Positions 52,762 through 62,570 of a stretch of 64,000 nucleotides of DNA are shown here, piece after piece. The DNA is from G963665925 sp963665925 (GTDB lineage Bacteria; Bacillota; Clostridia; Peptostreptococcales; Acidaminobacteraceae). Each line of letters opens with the position of its first letter. Within the stretch, counting starts at the first letter, position 1. Below the pieces are notes generated by a model. The model searched no databases and was not told the DNA's origin. It was given only the letters and a program-made list of their open reading frames with translations. The stretch covers positions 3,658,001 through 3,722,000 of the forward strand of contig OY762511.1 in NCBI GenBank assembly GCA_963665925.1. The letters are read 5' to 3'. A program made the translations under genes and the position numbers.

Positions 52762-53868
52762 TTACATTTTATCCGTAGACAGATGTTCATCTGCCACTTC
52801 ACAAGCTGTAGAAATACGGTCTCGACCATTTTCCTTCGCATCGTATAGGGCATTGTCCACAAGTTTCATCATTTCGTCAAAATTCGAGAAGTTTTTGGAA
52901 TACTGAATCATGCCAATACTGATGGTGATTTTAACAGCATGGTTTTCCAGCATAAAAGTATGGTCACGAACGATATTGAGCAGTTTCTCAGCAATGATTT
53001 CACTCTCTTCTCTGCTTGTCTTGCGCAACAAGATGGCAAACTCCTCGCCGCCATACCTTGAAAAGAGATCTGTTTTCCTGATATTTTGTGAAATCAGTCT
53101 GGCCAGCTGTTTGAGGAGTACATCTCCCGCAGGATGTCCATAGGTATCATTCACACGCTTAAAGAAATCAATATCAAATAGAATGATCGAATAGTCATGC
53201 GCGTTTGTCTTTGCTTCCAAAAAAGCTTCCACACCAGCACTGTAAAGCACCCGCCTATTGTAGGTCTGAGTCAGGACATCAGTACTGGCAAGCCTGAGCA
53301 GCTCTTGCTGAGACTTGTAATTGTCCTTGGCCAGCTTTGCAAATATATACGTCATCGGTATGAGGATTGAGACTATTGCAATGCCTCTAAAGAGCAGGTT
53401 CAGCTGGTCTCCGGTCTCATACATGTAAAAGTCAAGACGCACTGTTTCACTGATCAGATACAAAAGGGAGGCCAAAATAGAAGCCGTCACAGAGAAGATT
53501 CTTTGCGCTTTGATGTCACTGCGCATTAAGATAAAAATGGACATTGGCACCATGAAGTAGAACAGATTGAAGCCTGTATCTACTGGAAACCATAGGAAAA
53601 CAGCCAAGGTTAGTTGCACCATAAAAACAATACTCAACGCATATCTTACGAAATCAAACTTTCTTCGTTTCAAAAGGAGAAATAAATACGTGCTGAAAAA
53701 AAAGTACGCTATGTGAAGTCCAATTGCCGGAATAAAGGTTATATACAGCAAATACAGTGTCAGATATATTCCGGTTACAAGAATCACACACAAGTTCATC
53801 AAATATAAAATTCGATCGTAGTAGTCCAGCTGATTTGAATACCCAATCATTTTCAGCAATTTATTCAT
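52762..53868 (-). CDS. Membrane diguanylate cyclase (GGDEF)
   Basis: A 368-aa protein with six hydrophobic helices in the N-terminal half (about 20-195) and a C-terminal GGDEF domain (about 205-355). The active site is intact as RYGGEEFAIL, with the substrate region STDVLTQTYNRRVL and metal Asp in FDIDFFKRVNDTYGH. There is no RxxD inhibitory site just before the active site. It should make c-di-GMP. The ATG at 53868 follows a G-rich site (GGGTGGGG); an in-frame TTG upstream is less likely. Confidence 0.92.
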   Translation of the reverse strand: MNKLLKMIGYSNQLDYYDRILYLMNLCVILVTGIYLTLYLLYITFIPAIGLHIAYFFFSTYLFLLLKRRKFDFVRYALSIVFMVQLTLAVFLWFPVDTGFNLFYFMVPMSIFILMRSDIKAQRIFSVTASILASLLYLISETVRLDFYMYETGDQLNLLFRGIAIVSILIPMTYIFAKLAKDNYKSQQELLRLASTDVLTQTYNRRVLYSAGVEAFLEAKTNAHDYSIILFDIDFFKRVNDTYGHPAGDVLLKQLARLISQNIRKTDLFSRYGGEEFAILLRKTSREESEIIAEKLLNIVRDHTFMLENHAVKITISIGMIQYSKNFSNFDEMMKLVDNALYDAKENGRDRISTACEVADEHLSTDKM

Positions 53869-54060
53869 AGCAAACAACCCCACCCACAGCAATGCTCAAC
53901 TTTCCCATGCCCGATTGAACAATGCCTCTTTCTGTCACGCCCAAATTTGAAGACTTCTTACTATGGACTACTTACCCCATATATGCCTGAAGTACCGAAA
54001 ACGTCACATATTTTGCCAAAATCCTACAAATACTCCCTGCTGATTTAAAACTGAATTGAC

Positions 54061-54768
54061 TTAAAACTGGAGACAGATACCCTGCTCCTTCAACCATGCC
54101 ATTTTTTCCTTATAATCAGGCACCAGGCTTTGTACAAGCATCCAGTAGGCTTTCGAATGGTTCATATGGATCATGTGACACATTTCATGGACCACTATAT
54201 AATCGAGAATTTCGATTGGTGCCATAGAGATTCTCCAGTTGAAGAGGAGTTTTCTTTTAGACGTACAGCTGCCCCACCTTCTTTTCTGCTCCTTGATCTG
54301 AATCCCTGAGGGCTTGACTTCAAAATGGGGCTGGTAGCGCTGTATGCAATCAAGCACCCTTTGCCTGGTCTCTTCCCTATACCACAGCTCAAGAGCACCC
54401 CGCAGCAGCTCGGGTGCTCTTGATGGCGTATAGACATTCAGTATTCCAGACTCGATTTGAACGAAAGCTTTCCTGTGTGTTTTGTCTTCATGGATCGCCA
54501 GGGAATACGTCTTTCCGAGATACATAAAGGTCTCTCCTTCAACAAAAGCTTTTTCAACCCTCAAGGACTGCCTTGTCCTGACTTCTGCAAGCTTTTTGAG
54601 TATCCACTCAGCTTTCTCTTCAACGACATCCCGAATGACCTCCATAGGAAGACCAGACGGGGCAGCAACACTCACAAGACCGGGCGGACTAATTTTAATG
54701 CCTATGGATTTGCGCTTACTGTATGAAATGGTGAACTCAATCACCTCGGATTTATATTCCAGCTTCAT
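54061..54768 (-). CDS. YgjP-like zinc metallopeptidase (M48/DUF45)
   Basis: A 235-aa protein with the family's C-terminal zinc site: HEMCHMIHMNHSKAYW, i.e. HExxH plus a downstream His, preceded by QKRRWGSCTSKRKLLFNWRI. The N-terminal half is beta-rich (LEYKSEVIEFTISYSKRKSIGIKISPPGLVSVAAP). YgjP proteins are often encoded near type I restriction systems or alone; here it is alone. The physiological substrate is unknown. Ribosome site TTGAGAA is weak. Confidence 0.9.
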   Translation of the reverse strand: MKLEYKSEVIEFTISYSKRKSIGIKISPPGLVSVAAPSGLPMEVIRDVVEEKAEWILKKLAEVRTRQSLRVEKAFVEGETFMYLGKTYSLAIHEDKTHRKAFVQIESGILNVYTPSRAPELLRGALELWYREETRQRVLDCIQRYQPHFEVKPSGIQIKEQKRRWGSCTSKRKLLFNWRISMAPIEILDYIVVHEMCHMIHMNHSKAYWMLVQSLVPDYKEKMAWLKEQGICLQF

Positions 54769-54824
54769 TTCTCAAATTTCCTTTCAACCACGCTCAGACG
54801 TAAAGTCCTGAGTCCTACCGCTTC

Positions 54825-55073
54825 TTAGAACAGATCCTTCAGGAACATTGAACCTGCAAGGAATATCTCCAGTATAGCCAGTATGGCAATCCATATCCAG
54901 TACAACTTCTTATTATCTGTGTCTGGAACATACCAGATGAAGGGTTTGAGTCTTTCGTTAAACTCATCTTCACGCGTTTTAACAACGGGTTCCCCAACGG
55001 TCCTATCTTGATTTATCTCCGGCCTCTCTTCGTGGCTTTCACTTGATTTCTGCTCATGTTTGTATTCATTCAT
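54825..55073 (-). CDS. Small tail-anchored membrane protein, 82 aa
   Basis: A charged N-terminal half (about 1-45, rich in Glu, Lys, Arg) and one C-terminal membrane helix (about 57-77, LYWIWIAILAILEIFLAGSMFL). Its ATG overlaps the end of the LuxR-type regulator gene by 8 bases, so translation is coupled and the two products may work together. No family recognised. Confidence 0.7.
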   Translation of the reverse strand: MNEYKHEQKSSESHEERPEINQDRTVGEPVVKTREDEFNERLKPFIWYVPDTDNKKLYWIWIAILAILEIFLAGSMFLKDLF

Positions 55074-55713
55074 TGTTTTTCATCTCCTGTTCATATGGAA
55101 ATAAATATTTGAATTCAACACGACTCTTCACATCGGTTTTCCTGTAAATATTCTGTACATGCTTTTTAACTGTGTTTTCAGATATAAAGTACCGCTCACC
55201 GATTTCCTTGTTTCCCAGATCTTCAAGCAGTGCCTCTGCAATCATTTTCTCACGGCTGGTCAGTGCGTATTTTTCAAAAACTCTGGCCTGACTCTCTGTA
55301 GCTTGGTTTTGGGGCAGAGCTTTAACCGTGTCCAGCTTCACATCGCCCAAAGTCATGTCAACCAGCATGCCAAGCAGCACACCATAGAAGAGTCCCAGAA
55401 AATGCGGTACGATAAAGACTGTCACATTTTCCGCTTTTCCAAGGGCCGGCAAAGAAGACAGCAAGGACAAAAATGTTGTAAATGCGCCTGTTACAATGAG
55501 GTTTCGCTTAACTCGTGCTAAAACCCTCAGCATTTCAAGATTGTTGATGACATCAAGCAGACCAAGAATCAGGGTCCCGATCACAACGAAAATGAACAGC
55601 TTCATATTTACGAGCAAGTCCAAATGAAAATCCAGCATGCCAAACAGCAGGACCAAATACAGGACAATCAGTATTCCTTTCATAATGCTTTTCTTCATAA
55701 TTTCCACAGCCAT
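55066..55713 (-). CDS. Membrane-anchored LuxR-type regulator
   Basis: A 215-aa protein whose first half (about 8-135) has four hydrophobic helices. A C-terminal LuxR/FixJ helix-turn-helix follows (about 150-210; YALTSREKMIAEALLEDLGNKEIGERYFISENTVKKHVQNIYRKTDV). This makes a one-component membrane regulator. The start could be 55713 or the next ATG at 55698; neither has a strong site. It overlaps a gene for a small membrane protein, a possible signalling partner. The target is unknown. Confidence 0.83.
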   Translation of the reverse strand: MAVEIMKKSIMKGILIVLYLVLLFGMLDFHLDLLVNMKLFIFVVIGTLILGLLDVINNLEMLRVLARVKRNLIVTGAFTTFLSLLSSLPALGKAENVTVFIVPHFLGLFYGVLLGMLVDMTLGDVKLDTVKALPQNQATESQARVFEKYALTSREKMIAEALLEDLGNKEIGERYFISENTVKKHVQNIYRKTDVKSRVEFKYLFPYEQEMKNNE

Positions 55714-56006
55714 TCTTTAATTTATTTACTAAACGTACCACTTCATATGTCCACGATCGTTTCTATAGCATTATTTTACAACTTTACACCTTGAAATTAT
55801 ATAGCACTCAGGGTGATTTCAGGGAGTATATTCGTAATACTTACGTCCAAAGTTTATAGATTTCAAAACTCATGTCCAGATTCAGCCTCAAAAATACATT
55901 TATCCAAGTATTTCATAGATAATTTAGAATTTAGTAATTTTAATTCTTCACCACTTCATGTTACTATGAATATGATACAAAAGTTAACATTTTAAGGAGG
56001 ATTTCT

Positions 56007-56600
56007 ATGAAACCACTAAAAGGAACTAAAACTGCTGAAAATTTGCTTAAGGCATTTGCCGGCGAATCACAGGCGAGAAACCGTTATACGTTCTATGCTT
56101 CAATCGCAAACAAAGAAGGATTCAAGCAAATCCGCAATATCTTTACAGAGACTGCTGACAATGAAAAAGAGCATGCAAAGCGTTTCTACAAGCTCCTTCT
56201 CGAAGGTCTTGGCGATGATTTGCCAACAATGATTGATATTCAAGCGGCTTACCCAGTTGCTCAGAGCACAACTAAGGAAAATCTCATTGCTGCAGCTGAT
56301 GGCGAAAATGAAGAATGGGATGAGCTCTACCCTGAGTTTGCTAATATTGCCGATGAAGAAGGCTTCCCAGAAGTGGCAGTCGCTTTTCGAATGATTGCTT
56401 CCGTTGAAAAACACCATGAAGCACGCTACAGAAAGCTTGCTGAAAACATCGAAAACAACCGTGTTTTCGAAAAAGATACAAAAACAACTTGGAAGTGCGG
56501 CAACTGTGGCTATATCCATGAAGGTGAAAAAGCACCTGCCCAGTGTCCAGCCTGCGTTCACCCACAAGGCCACTTCGAGGTTGAAGTCTGTAACTACTAA
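56007..56600 (+). CDS. rbr: Rubrerythrin
   Basis: A 197-aa peroxide reductase of anaerobes that uses electrons from rubredoxin. The N-terminal ferritin-like diiron domain (about 1-150) has the ligand motifs ESQARNRYTFYA, DNEKEHAKRFY and SVEKHHEARY. The C-terminal rubredoxin-like site has CGNC at 161-164 and CPAC near 179. AAGGAGG precedes the ATG. It protects against peroxide and stands alone before a terminator. An AT-rich promoter region lies upstream, without a clearly readable PerR box. Confidence 0.96.
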   Translation: MKPLKGTKTAENLLKAFAGESQARNRYTFYASIANKEGFKQIRNIFTETADNEKEHAKRFYKLLLEGLGDDLPTMIDIQAAYPVAQSTTKENLIAAADGENEEWDELYPEFANIADEEGFPEVAVAFRMIASVEKHHEARYRKLAENIENNRVFEKDTKTTWKCGNCGYIHEGEKAPAQCPACVHPQGHFEVEVCNY

Positions 56601-56617
56601 ATCAATTGCATAATCCC

Positions 56618-56664
56618 AAAGGTCCAGAAGGTGTATAAATGCACTTTCTGGGCCTTTTTATTAT
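56618..56664 (+). terminator. Terminator of rbr
   Basis: AAAGGTCCAGAAGGTG / CACTTTCTGGGCCTTT (two mismatches) followed by TTATTATG. Confidence 0.85.
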
Positions 56665-56862
56665 GGATTGCAAGTCTTTAATTCCATATTCGCACCCAGA
56701 AGACTAAGTATGTCTAAATTCGTAATAAAGTTGGGATAAATCTTGTTATCGTTTTGGGCAAATGGGTAAAATGATTTTTAAGGGTTGAGTTGTATTTAAA
56801 ACTGTATTTAAAATTGTGTTCAAAACCAATTTGAGCAGTCCAAAACGATGGGAGGTAGATTT

Positions 56863-57291
56863 ATGTTTGAATGGAAAGACGATTATTCTGTAAAGGTGCC
56901 CCTTCTTGATGCCCAGCACAAGAAGCTTTTTGAAATTGGCGGAAATGTCTATACCCTGCTTCAAAATCATAGTGATGGCGACTCCTTTTCGGAGATTATC
57001 GTTCAGATCAAGGAGCTCATCAAGTATGCCAAATACCATTTTGAGCAGGAAGAAGCCCTCATGCGAAAATATGAGTTTCAGGAGCTTAATGCGCACATTT
57101 TGGAACACACACGCTTTATAGACTATTTGGATTCTCTCGATTACAACGAAATAGATGCGAATCAGCTTCAGGCACTTGAAGATATGGTCCAGTTCCTGGC
57201 AAAATGGATATTCAAGCACATTATCAATACAGATTTCAAATACAGTGAACACATTGAAAATGGACTTCAAGGCAAACTCCAAAATAGTTGA
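56863..57291 (+). CDS. Bacteriohemerythrin
   Basis: A 142-aa hemerythrin, a diiron O2-binding protein. The ligand series is complete: H in DAQHKKLF, H and E in YHFEQEEALM, two H in HILEHTRF, and H...D in FKHIINTD. Typical bacterial members store or sense oxygen, or deliver it. It follows rubrerythrin, an oxidative-stress context. The ATG at 56863 follows GGGAGGTAG. The broken diguanylate cyclase begins 51 bp downstream. Confidence 0.93.
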   Translation: MFEWKDDYSVKVPLLDAQHKKLFEIGGNVYTLLQNHSDGDSFSEIIVQIKELIKYAKYHFEQEEALMRKYEFQELNAHILEHTRFIDYLDSLDYNEIDANQLQALEDMVQFLAKWIFKHIINTDFKYSEHIENGLQGKLQNS

Positions 57292-57342
57292 CCTACGCTT
57301 AAAAACAGCTTTTAGGAACATAATCTAATGGGAGGATCGCCC

Positions 57343-58879
57343 ATGAACACAACGAATAAGCACCCGTAGACTATATGGATTGTTTTCACAATTACCGTTC
57401 TTCTTTTATGGTCTTCCATTATGTACATCACCTATCAGAGTTTTCTTAACAGCAAGGCATCCTATCTGGATTTGCAGCTGAAAACATTTGAAGGTGAAGT
57501 GGATTCGACGCTGAAAACCTATGAAACCTTTTCTAACTACATTCACTCGGAAATCAATCGTGATGCGTTCGTTCTGAAGAGCCTTTATGAAGCAAATACA
57601 GCCCCGGAGAACCGTAAAGCTCAGCTTCGATCATCACTCTACAATTACCTGCTTGAAAACTATGAAAATATGCAGAAGTATGATTTTCGCCAGCTACATT
57701 TTCACCTGCCGAGTACGGAGAGTTTCTTACGCATGCATAGTCCAAGCAAGTACGGGGATTTGCTTTTTGACATCCGAGAAAGTGTACGCATTGCAAATGA
57801 GCGCGAAATATATGTCTCTGGATTTGAAGAAGGCCGAATCTACAACGGCTTCCGCTATGTCTACCCGCTGCGCTATAATGAAATGCATATAGGCAGTGTT
57901 GAAGTCTCAATTTCAAGTGCCTCTGTGCTCAGCGTCCTCAGTGAGCTAAAACTTCTATTTCATCATTAAGAAAGCCGTGGTGAATGAGAAGGTATTTGAA
58001 GACCAGACGGTCAATTATATTGATTCCTTCATTTCCGATGACTATTACGCAGACATCGATGTCTCCAGTAACAGCCGTGTCCACAATCAAAAACTTGGAG
58101 AATATGAAACAGAACTCATAAACACCGTTCGGTCACAGTGTGCCCCGGATTTATCGGACAACAAGAGCTTTGCCCTACTCATACATTTTAGAAACCAATA
58201 CTATGTCGTCAAGTTTCATGCAATTGATAACATTGCAAACAAACCGGTGGCCTATCTGATTTCATTTTCGAAAAATGATGATTATAAAACCATTCAGAAT
58301 GGCTTCTATAAACAGGCTGTTCTGATAACGCTGTTCTCGATTATGATTGTCGCTTTCGGCTGGACCACGGCAAACTACCAGCGCAAACTCAGAAATGCAT
58401 CTCAGCGGGACCACCTTACACATTTATACAATCGACATATGTTTGCTGAGTTATCTATGAAAGAGCTTCGCAGGTTAAATCGCTACGGCTATGATGCCTG
58501 CATTATGATGATGGATATCGATCATTTTAAGAAAATCAATGATACTTTCGGTCACGATGGCGGTGACCAGGCGCTCGTCGACTTGTCCAATCTTGTTGCG
58601 AACAATATACGCGAACCGGACATATTCGCGAGATGGGGCGGTGAAGAATTCATATTCATGCTCCCTCATACCTCAAAAGATGAAGCCTTTGTCTTAGCCG
58701 AAAAAATTAGAAAACTCATAGCCGAATGCGATGCAGGCATCTTGCAGCATATTACAGTCAGCATTGGCGTCTCTGACGTCAATCCAAACTGCAAAAATCT
58801 CGAAACCTCCATCAATTCCGCTGATAAAGCCCTATACCAGGCCAAGGAAAATGGCAGGAATCGTGTATGCTGTGACTAG
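57343..58879 (+). pseudogene. Broken dCache_3-GGDEF diguanylate cyclase
   Basis: A remnant of a ~510-aa membrane diguanylate cyclase. ATG 57343 (after GGGAGG) is followed by an in-frame TAG at codon 9 (57367-57369). Beyond the stop the frame continues with a membrane helix (TIWIVFTITVLLLWSSIMYI, about residues 10-29) and a sensor with the dCache_3 signature (LHFHLPSTESFLRMHSPSKYGD). At about 57947-57967 the frame shifts: the first part ends LLFHH-stop, while the +1 frame continues IIKKAVVNEK and runs through an intact GGEEF active site (RWGGEEFIFML). Two independent lesions indicate decay or, less likely, sequencing errors. Confidence 0.85.
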
Positions 58880-58955
58880 ACGGTCAAACATGATTCATTT
58901 TTTCTAACAAACAAGGTTCAATAATATATGTTGAGTAGGATAATCTAATATCATT

Positions 58956-58990
58956 CCTCCAAAGTAGTATTATCAATACTACTTTGGAGG
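58956..58990 (+). promoter_or_regulatory. Perfect 16-bp hairpin that contains a Shine-Dalgarno
   Basis: CCTCCAAAGTAGTATT-ATC-AATACTACTTTGGAGG. The right arm ends with GGAGG, placed 8 nt before ATG 58999, so folding would hide the ribosome site of the small ORF. It also works as a barrier on the trailer side of the CRISPR array. Confidence 0.7.
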
Positions 58991-58998
58991 TTATTCTT

Positions 58999-59073
58999 AT
59001 GGAAGAAAATCAGCTTTTACAGTGCTGTAAAAATAAACGTATAAAACTTATGACTTTTAAAATACGGGTTTAG
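58999..59073 (+). CDS. Putative 24-aa ORF next to the CRISPR trailer
   Basis: MEENQLLQCCKNKRIKLMTF... ends two bases before the first degenerate repeat. It has a perfectly placed GGAGG, but this is inside a hairpin. The peptide is too short to recognise; a truncated gene remnant is possible. Confidence 0.3.
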   Translation: MEENQLLQCCKNKRIKLMTFKIRV

Positions 59074-59074
59074 A

Positions 59075-61109
59075 AGCTACATTCCATAATGGTCTATTCA
59101 AATTCTGATGCTTGAACCGAGCAGCACATATTCAATCATCTTTACATTCCATAATGGTCTATTCAAATAGAATTCGTGAAGTGAATACTCATTCAAAATT
59201 AATCTTTACATTCCATAATGGTCTATTCAAATTGGGTACATGATACCGATTACAAACATTTCTAATCTCTTTACATTCCATAATGGTCTATTCAAATAGC
59301 GTTCGGTGTATTCCTTTTCCGTCTCGCGCTTCACTTTACATTCCATAATGGTCTATTCAAATCCGTTTGCGGACCTTGATTTTCTCAAGCTTGTCAATCT
59401 TTACATTCCATAATGGTCATTCAAATAACTCGAAGTGTTCCGTGATTTGATGCGCTTCGAGGCTTTACATTCCATAATGGTCTATTCAAATCCAATGAAG
59501 GTATGGTTGAGTTTGTTGCAGTTATTACTTTACATTCCATAATGGTCTATTCAAATATCAATGATTGATAATTTAGACCGTTATCTTATCTCCTTTACAT
59601 TCCATAATGGTCTATTCAAATAAGATATGATGTGACGCATTATCAAACTTATGGCAGCTTTACATTCCATAATGGTCTATTCAAATTTCGTCGCACCAGT
59701 CATCCACCCATGAGTTTGTCAGCTTTACATTCAATAATGGTCTATTCAAATGCTGTACAGGGATATGCAATAGTTCCACAAGGAGACTTTACATTCCATA
59801 ATGGTCTATTCAAATGATAATTCGAACGGCTCACAGACAGTTTTCTACACTTTACATTCCATAATGGTCTATTCAAATTGCAGGCCACCCTCGAATCCAT
59901 TGCCTAAAAACTTCTTTACATTCCATAATGGTCTATTCAAATACTGCACATGTCATCTGACACATTCAGAGTCCCTACTTTACATTCCATAATGGTCTAT
60001 TCAAATTTCATGTTACATGCACATACGATGATAAACATTTACCCTTTACATTCCATAATGGTCTATTCAAATTCCTTCTTGATAAGCAATTTGTAAAAAG
60101 AGCTCAGCGCTTTACATTCCATAATGGTCTATTCAAATGAAAAAGTTCTGGCGTAGATTGATTCAAAGTAAAACTTTACATTCCATAATGGTCTATTCAA
60201 ATAGGTACTTGATTAAGCTCTTACGAGTCTGGTCTCCTCTTTACATTCCATAATGGTCTATTCAAATAGTACTCACTGCAATATTTCTCTTAATATCATC
60301 AATCTTTACATTCCATAATGGTCTATTCAAATTCATATGTTGAAGAGTTGCTTTTCATATAAATCGTCTTTACATTCCATAATGGTCTATTCAAATGCAG
60401 ACCTAACCTGTACTCGTGTATTCGATATAAACCTTTACATTCCATAATGGTCTATTCAAATGGTTGTTTCTGTTTTATTTTTATATACCAATCCTAACTT
60501 TACATTCCATAATGGTCTATTCAAATCTAATGAATTATTTGAAGGGTGTGAGTTTACTCACTTTACATTCCATAATGGTCTATTCAAATTGATTGAAAAC
60601 CGTTCGATTGACAAGTTCCTCATTCCTTTACATTCCATAATGGTCTATTCAAATTTTTGTCGTGCCTAATAGTAACACGACAAAAAAATCTTTACATTCC
60701 ATAATGGTCTATTCAAATTTGGAAAGTTGCTTTAAAATATATAGATAAGGGACTTTACATTCCATAATGGTCTATTCAAATACTAAAACCCGAACGATTA
60801 CAGGAAAGGGAATGAAAACTTTACATTCCATAATGGTCTATTCAAATAAGGAACTTAAGCATAAAACTCAATCGGTTGTTGGGCTTTACATTCCATAATG
60901 GTCTATTCAAATTTTGACTCGGAAAATATGCCTGTTGAGTTGTCTAGTGACTTTACATTCCATAATGGTCTATTCAAATTAGGGTTTTGATTAAACTTGC
61001 TTTTAACTTGTACAACTTTACATTCCATAATGGTCTATTCAAATGACGCGCTAATCTGTGCCGCTGCATCAGCCATCGGACTTTACATTCCATAATGGTC
61101 TATTCAAAT
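59075..61109 (-). CRISPR. Type I-B CRISPR array, 32 repeats and 31 spacers
   Basis: A 29-nt repeat that on the transcribed minus strand begins ATTTGAATAGACC and ends ATTATGGAATGTAAAG, giving an 8-nt crRNA handle ATGTAAAG like that of clostridial I-B repeats. Spacers are 34-38 nt, mostly 36. Deviations: the repeat at 59075-59103 has three changed end bases; 59399-59426 lacks one T; 59723-59751 has one C-to-A change. These are the end and older part of the array, so the leader is on the right, next to cas2. No spacer duplicate or match within the window was noticed by eye. Confidence 0.97.
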
Positions 61110-61274
61110 CCCACTCCGTACACCCGTTGAAATTCAATGGCATTACAATAGGTTTCTGTCGAAGTCGGTATTTCATGCTAATTATTTACTTTTCCAAGAA
61201 CTAAGTTCAATTTTACAATAACTACGACTCTGTCGTACCTATAGGAAATAGCATTAAAGACGCATCGACAGAAG
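61110..61274 (-). promoter_or_regulatory. CRISPR leader
   Basis: 165 bp between the cas2 stop and the first repeat, AT-rich and without a gene. A 9-bp inverted pair, TTCTGTCGA (61154-61162) and TCGACAGAA (61265-61273), brackets most of it. Its place next to the intact end of the array identifies it as the leader. Confidence 0.75.
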
Positions 61275-61553
61275 TCATATGAATATATCTGTCACATCAA
61301 TTTGCATGCCTAACAACTCCTTTTGATCCGGTTTTGAATTATTAAATTGATATACAATACAAGAATCATGGTTACAGCGTAATATTTCTTCTAATTCATA
61401 TTTCAATTGCCTATACTGCGACAACTTTATTTCTCCTTCAAACACTGACTTTTGAACATGTTGAAGGTATTTCTTACACGTCTTGAATGTTCTTCTCCAA
61501 ACCTTTTGATTGTTCTCTACATCTTTTATATCATAAACCAATATTATATACAT
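61275..61553 (-). CDS. cas2: CRISPR-associated endoribonuclease/adaptation protein Cas2
   Basis: A 92-aa Cas2 with the N-terminal MYIILVYDIKD (catalytic-type Asp at residue 8) and the beta-alpha-beta ferredoxin fold expected for the family, including KYLQHVQKSVFEGEI. It forms the integration complex with Cas1. The ATG at 61553 follows GGAG formed by the last codons of cas1 (1-nt gap after the cas1 stop). It is the last gene before the leader. Confidence 0.96.
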   Translation of the reverse strand: MYIILVYDIKDVENNQKVWRRTFKTCKKYLQHVQKSVFEGEIKLSQYRQLKYELEEILRCNHDSCIVYQFNNSKPDQKELLGMQIDVTDIFI

Positions 61554-61554
61554 T

Positions 61555-62538
61555 TTACCACTCCAGAACAAATCCTTGATAAGTCTCATCATCAATTAGA
61601 TATTTGATTATTTTATAACATTCAAATTTTATTAACGATTTATATGTCACTTTCCGATTAAGCTTTTTATGCACAATAGTTCTGTTTATTTCTTCATCAT
61701 ATGCCCTCAAAATTGTCTTAATTGCTTTATCTTTAAGATGTATTGAACTATCTGTTATATCAAATGACTTTTCGGATATCATTCCTTTATTCAAGAGTTT
61801 AAAAATCAAACGATCAACAAGTAGTGGTTTAAACACTTCAGATAAATCGAGGCATAATGAAAATTTCTTTCTTCCAGGTTTATGTAAAAAGCTAATAGAT
61901 GGATTCAACTGTGTTTTATAAATTTCACTCAAGCAAGTAGTATATAGCAGTGTATTTATGAAAGAAATCAAAACATTAATAATGTCGTCTGGAGGTCGCC
62001 TTGTCCGTTTACTCCATTCATATTCTCTTACAATTTCATTCCATGATTCATAATATACCTTTCGAACATTGCCTTCATAACCCATGATTTCTTCGGCTGT
62101 TATTGCTGTATTAACTTTCGGATAAACAGCATTCACATAGTCTATGGTCTTTGAAACATCTGCACCACGCTCATTATAATATACAAGATTACGTCTAATA
62201 TTTCGAAGTGCTGATTGAATGAATTCTTGCGCAATTTTCAAACCTTTTTCATTGTCAAGTGCTTTAACTTGCTCAATAATAACATATCCTGATACATTAT
62301 GCTCTTTGGGATAGAAACTGCCAAAGTAAAATCCATAATAATTGAATAAATGTACTACTATTTCATATTTTGATAGAAGTTCCATAACCTTAGTACTAAT
62401 TGTCATATCATTGAAAATGTATAGTGCTTCTACCTGTTCAACCGGTAAGCTTCGTTTTGTATTATCTAAAAGTTGTACTTCAATTGTATTATCCTTCCTA
62501 TGAAGCTTTTCCGCATTGAATAAATAATAGTTTTTCAT
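61555..62538 (-). CDS. cas1: CRISPR integrase Cas1
   Basis: A 327-aa Cas1 of the I-B type. The N-terminal beta domain (about 1-75, YYLFNAEKLHRKDNTIEV) is followed by the helical catalytic domain with metal ligands Glu in NTLLYTTCLSEIYKTQLNPSISFLH, His in that segment (FLHKPG) and Asp/Glu in LCLDLSEVFKPLLVDR. It integrates new spacers with Cas2. GGGAG precedes the ATG. It lies 32 bp after cas4 and 1 nt before cas2. Confidence 0.97.
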   Translation of the reverse strand: MKNYYLFNAEKLHRKDNTIEVQLLDNTKRSLPVEQVEALYIFNDMTISTKVMELLSKYEIVVHLFNYYGFYFGSFYPKEHNVSGYVIIEQVKALDNEKGLKIAQEFIQSALRNIRRNLVYYNERGADVSKTIDYVNAVYPKVNTAITAEEIMGYEGNVRKVYYESWNEIVREYEWSKRTRRPPDDIINVLISFINTLLYTTCLSEIYKTQLNPSISFLHKPGRKKFSLCLDLSEVFKPLLVDRLIFKLLNKGMISEKSFDITDSSIHLKDKAIKTILRAYDEEINRTIVHKKLNRKVTYKSLIKFECYKIIKYLIDDETYQGFVLEW

Positions 62539-62570
62539 AATTAAGCTCCCTTATACCGTTGCATTCAACT

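Noticed and set aside
56746..57321. Minus-strand open frame of 191 codons opposite hemerythrin
   Set aside because: Antisense shadow of a gene with all hemerythrin iron ligands.
57367..57369. In-frame TAG as a pyrrolysine codon or read-through site
   Set aside because: A separate frameshift downstream in the same gene points to decay, and no pyl genes are visible.
59632..60669. Several short open frames with recurring LHSIMVYSN or FTFHNGLFK peptides
   Set aside because: They are translations of the CRISPR repeat units, not proteins.
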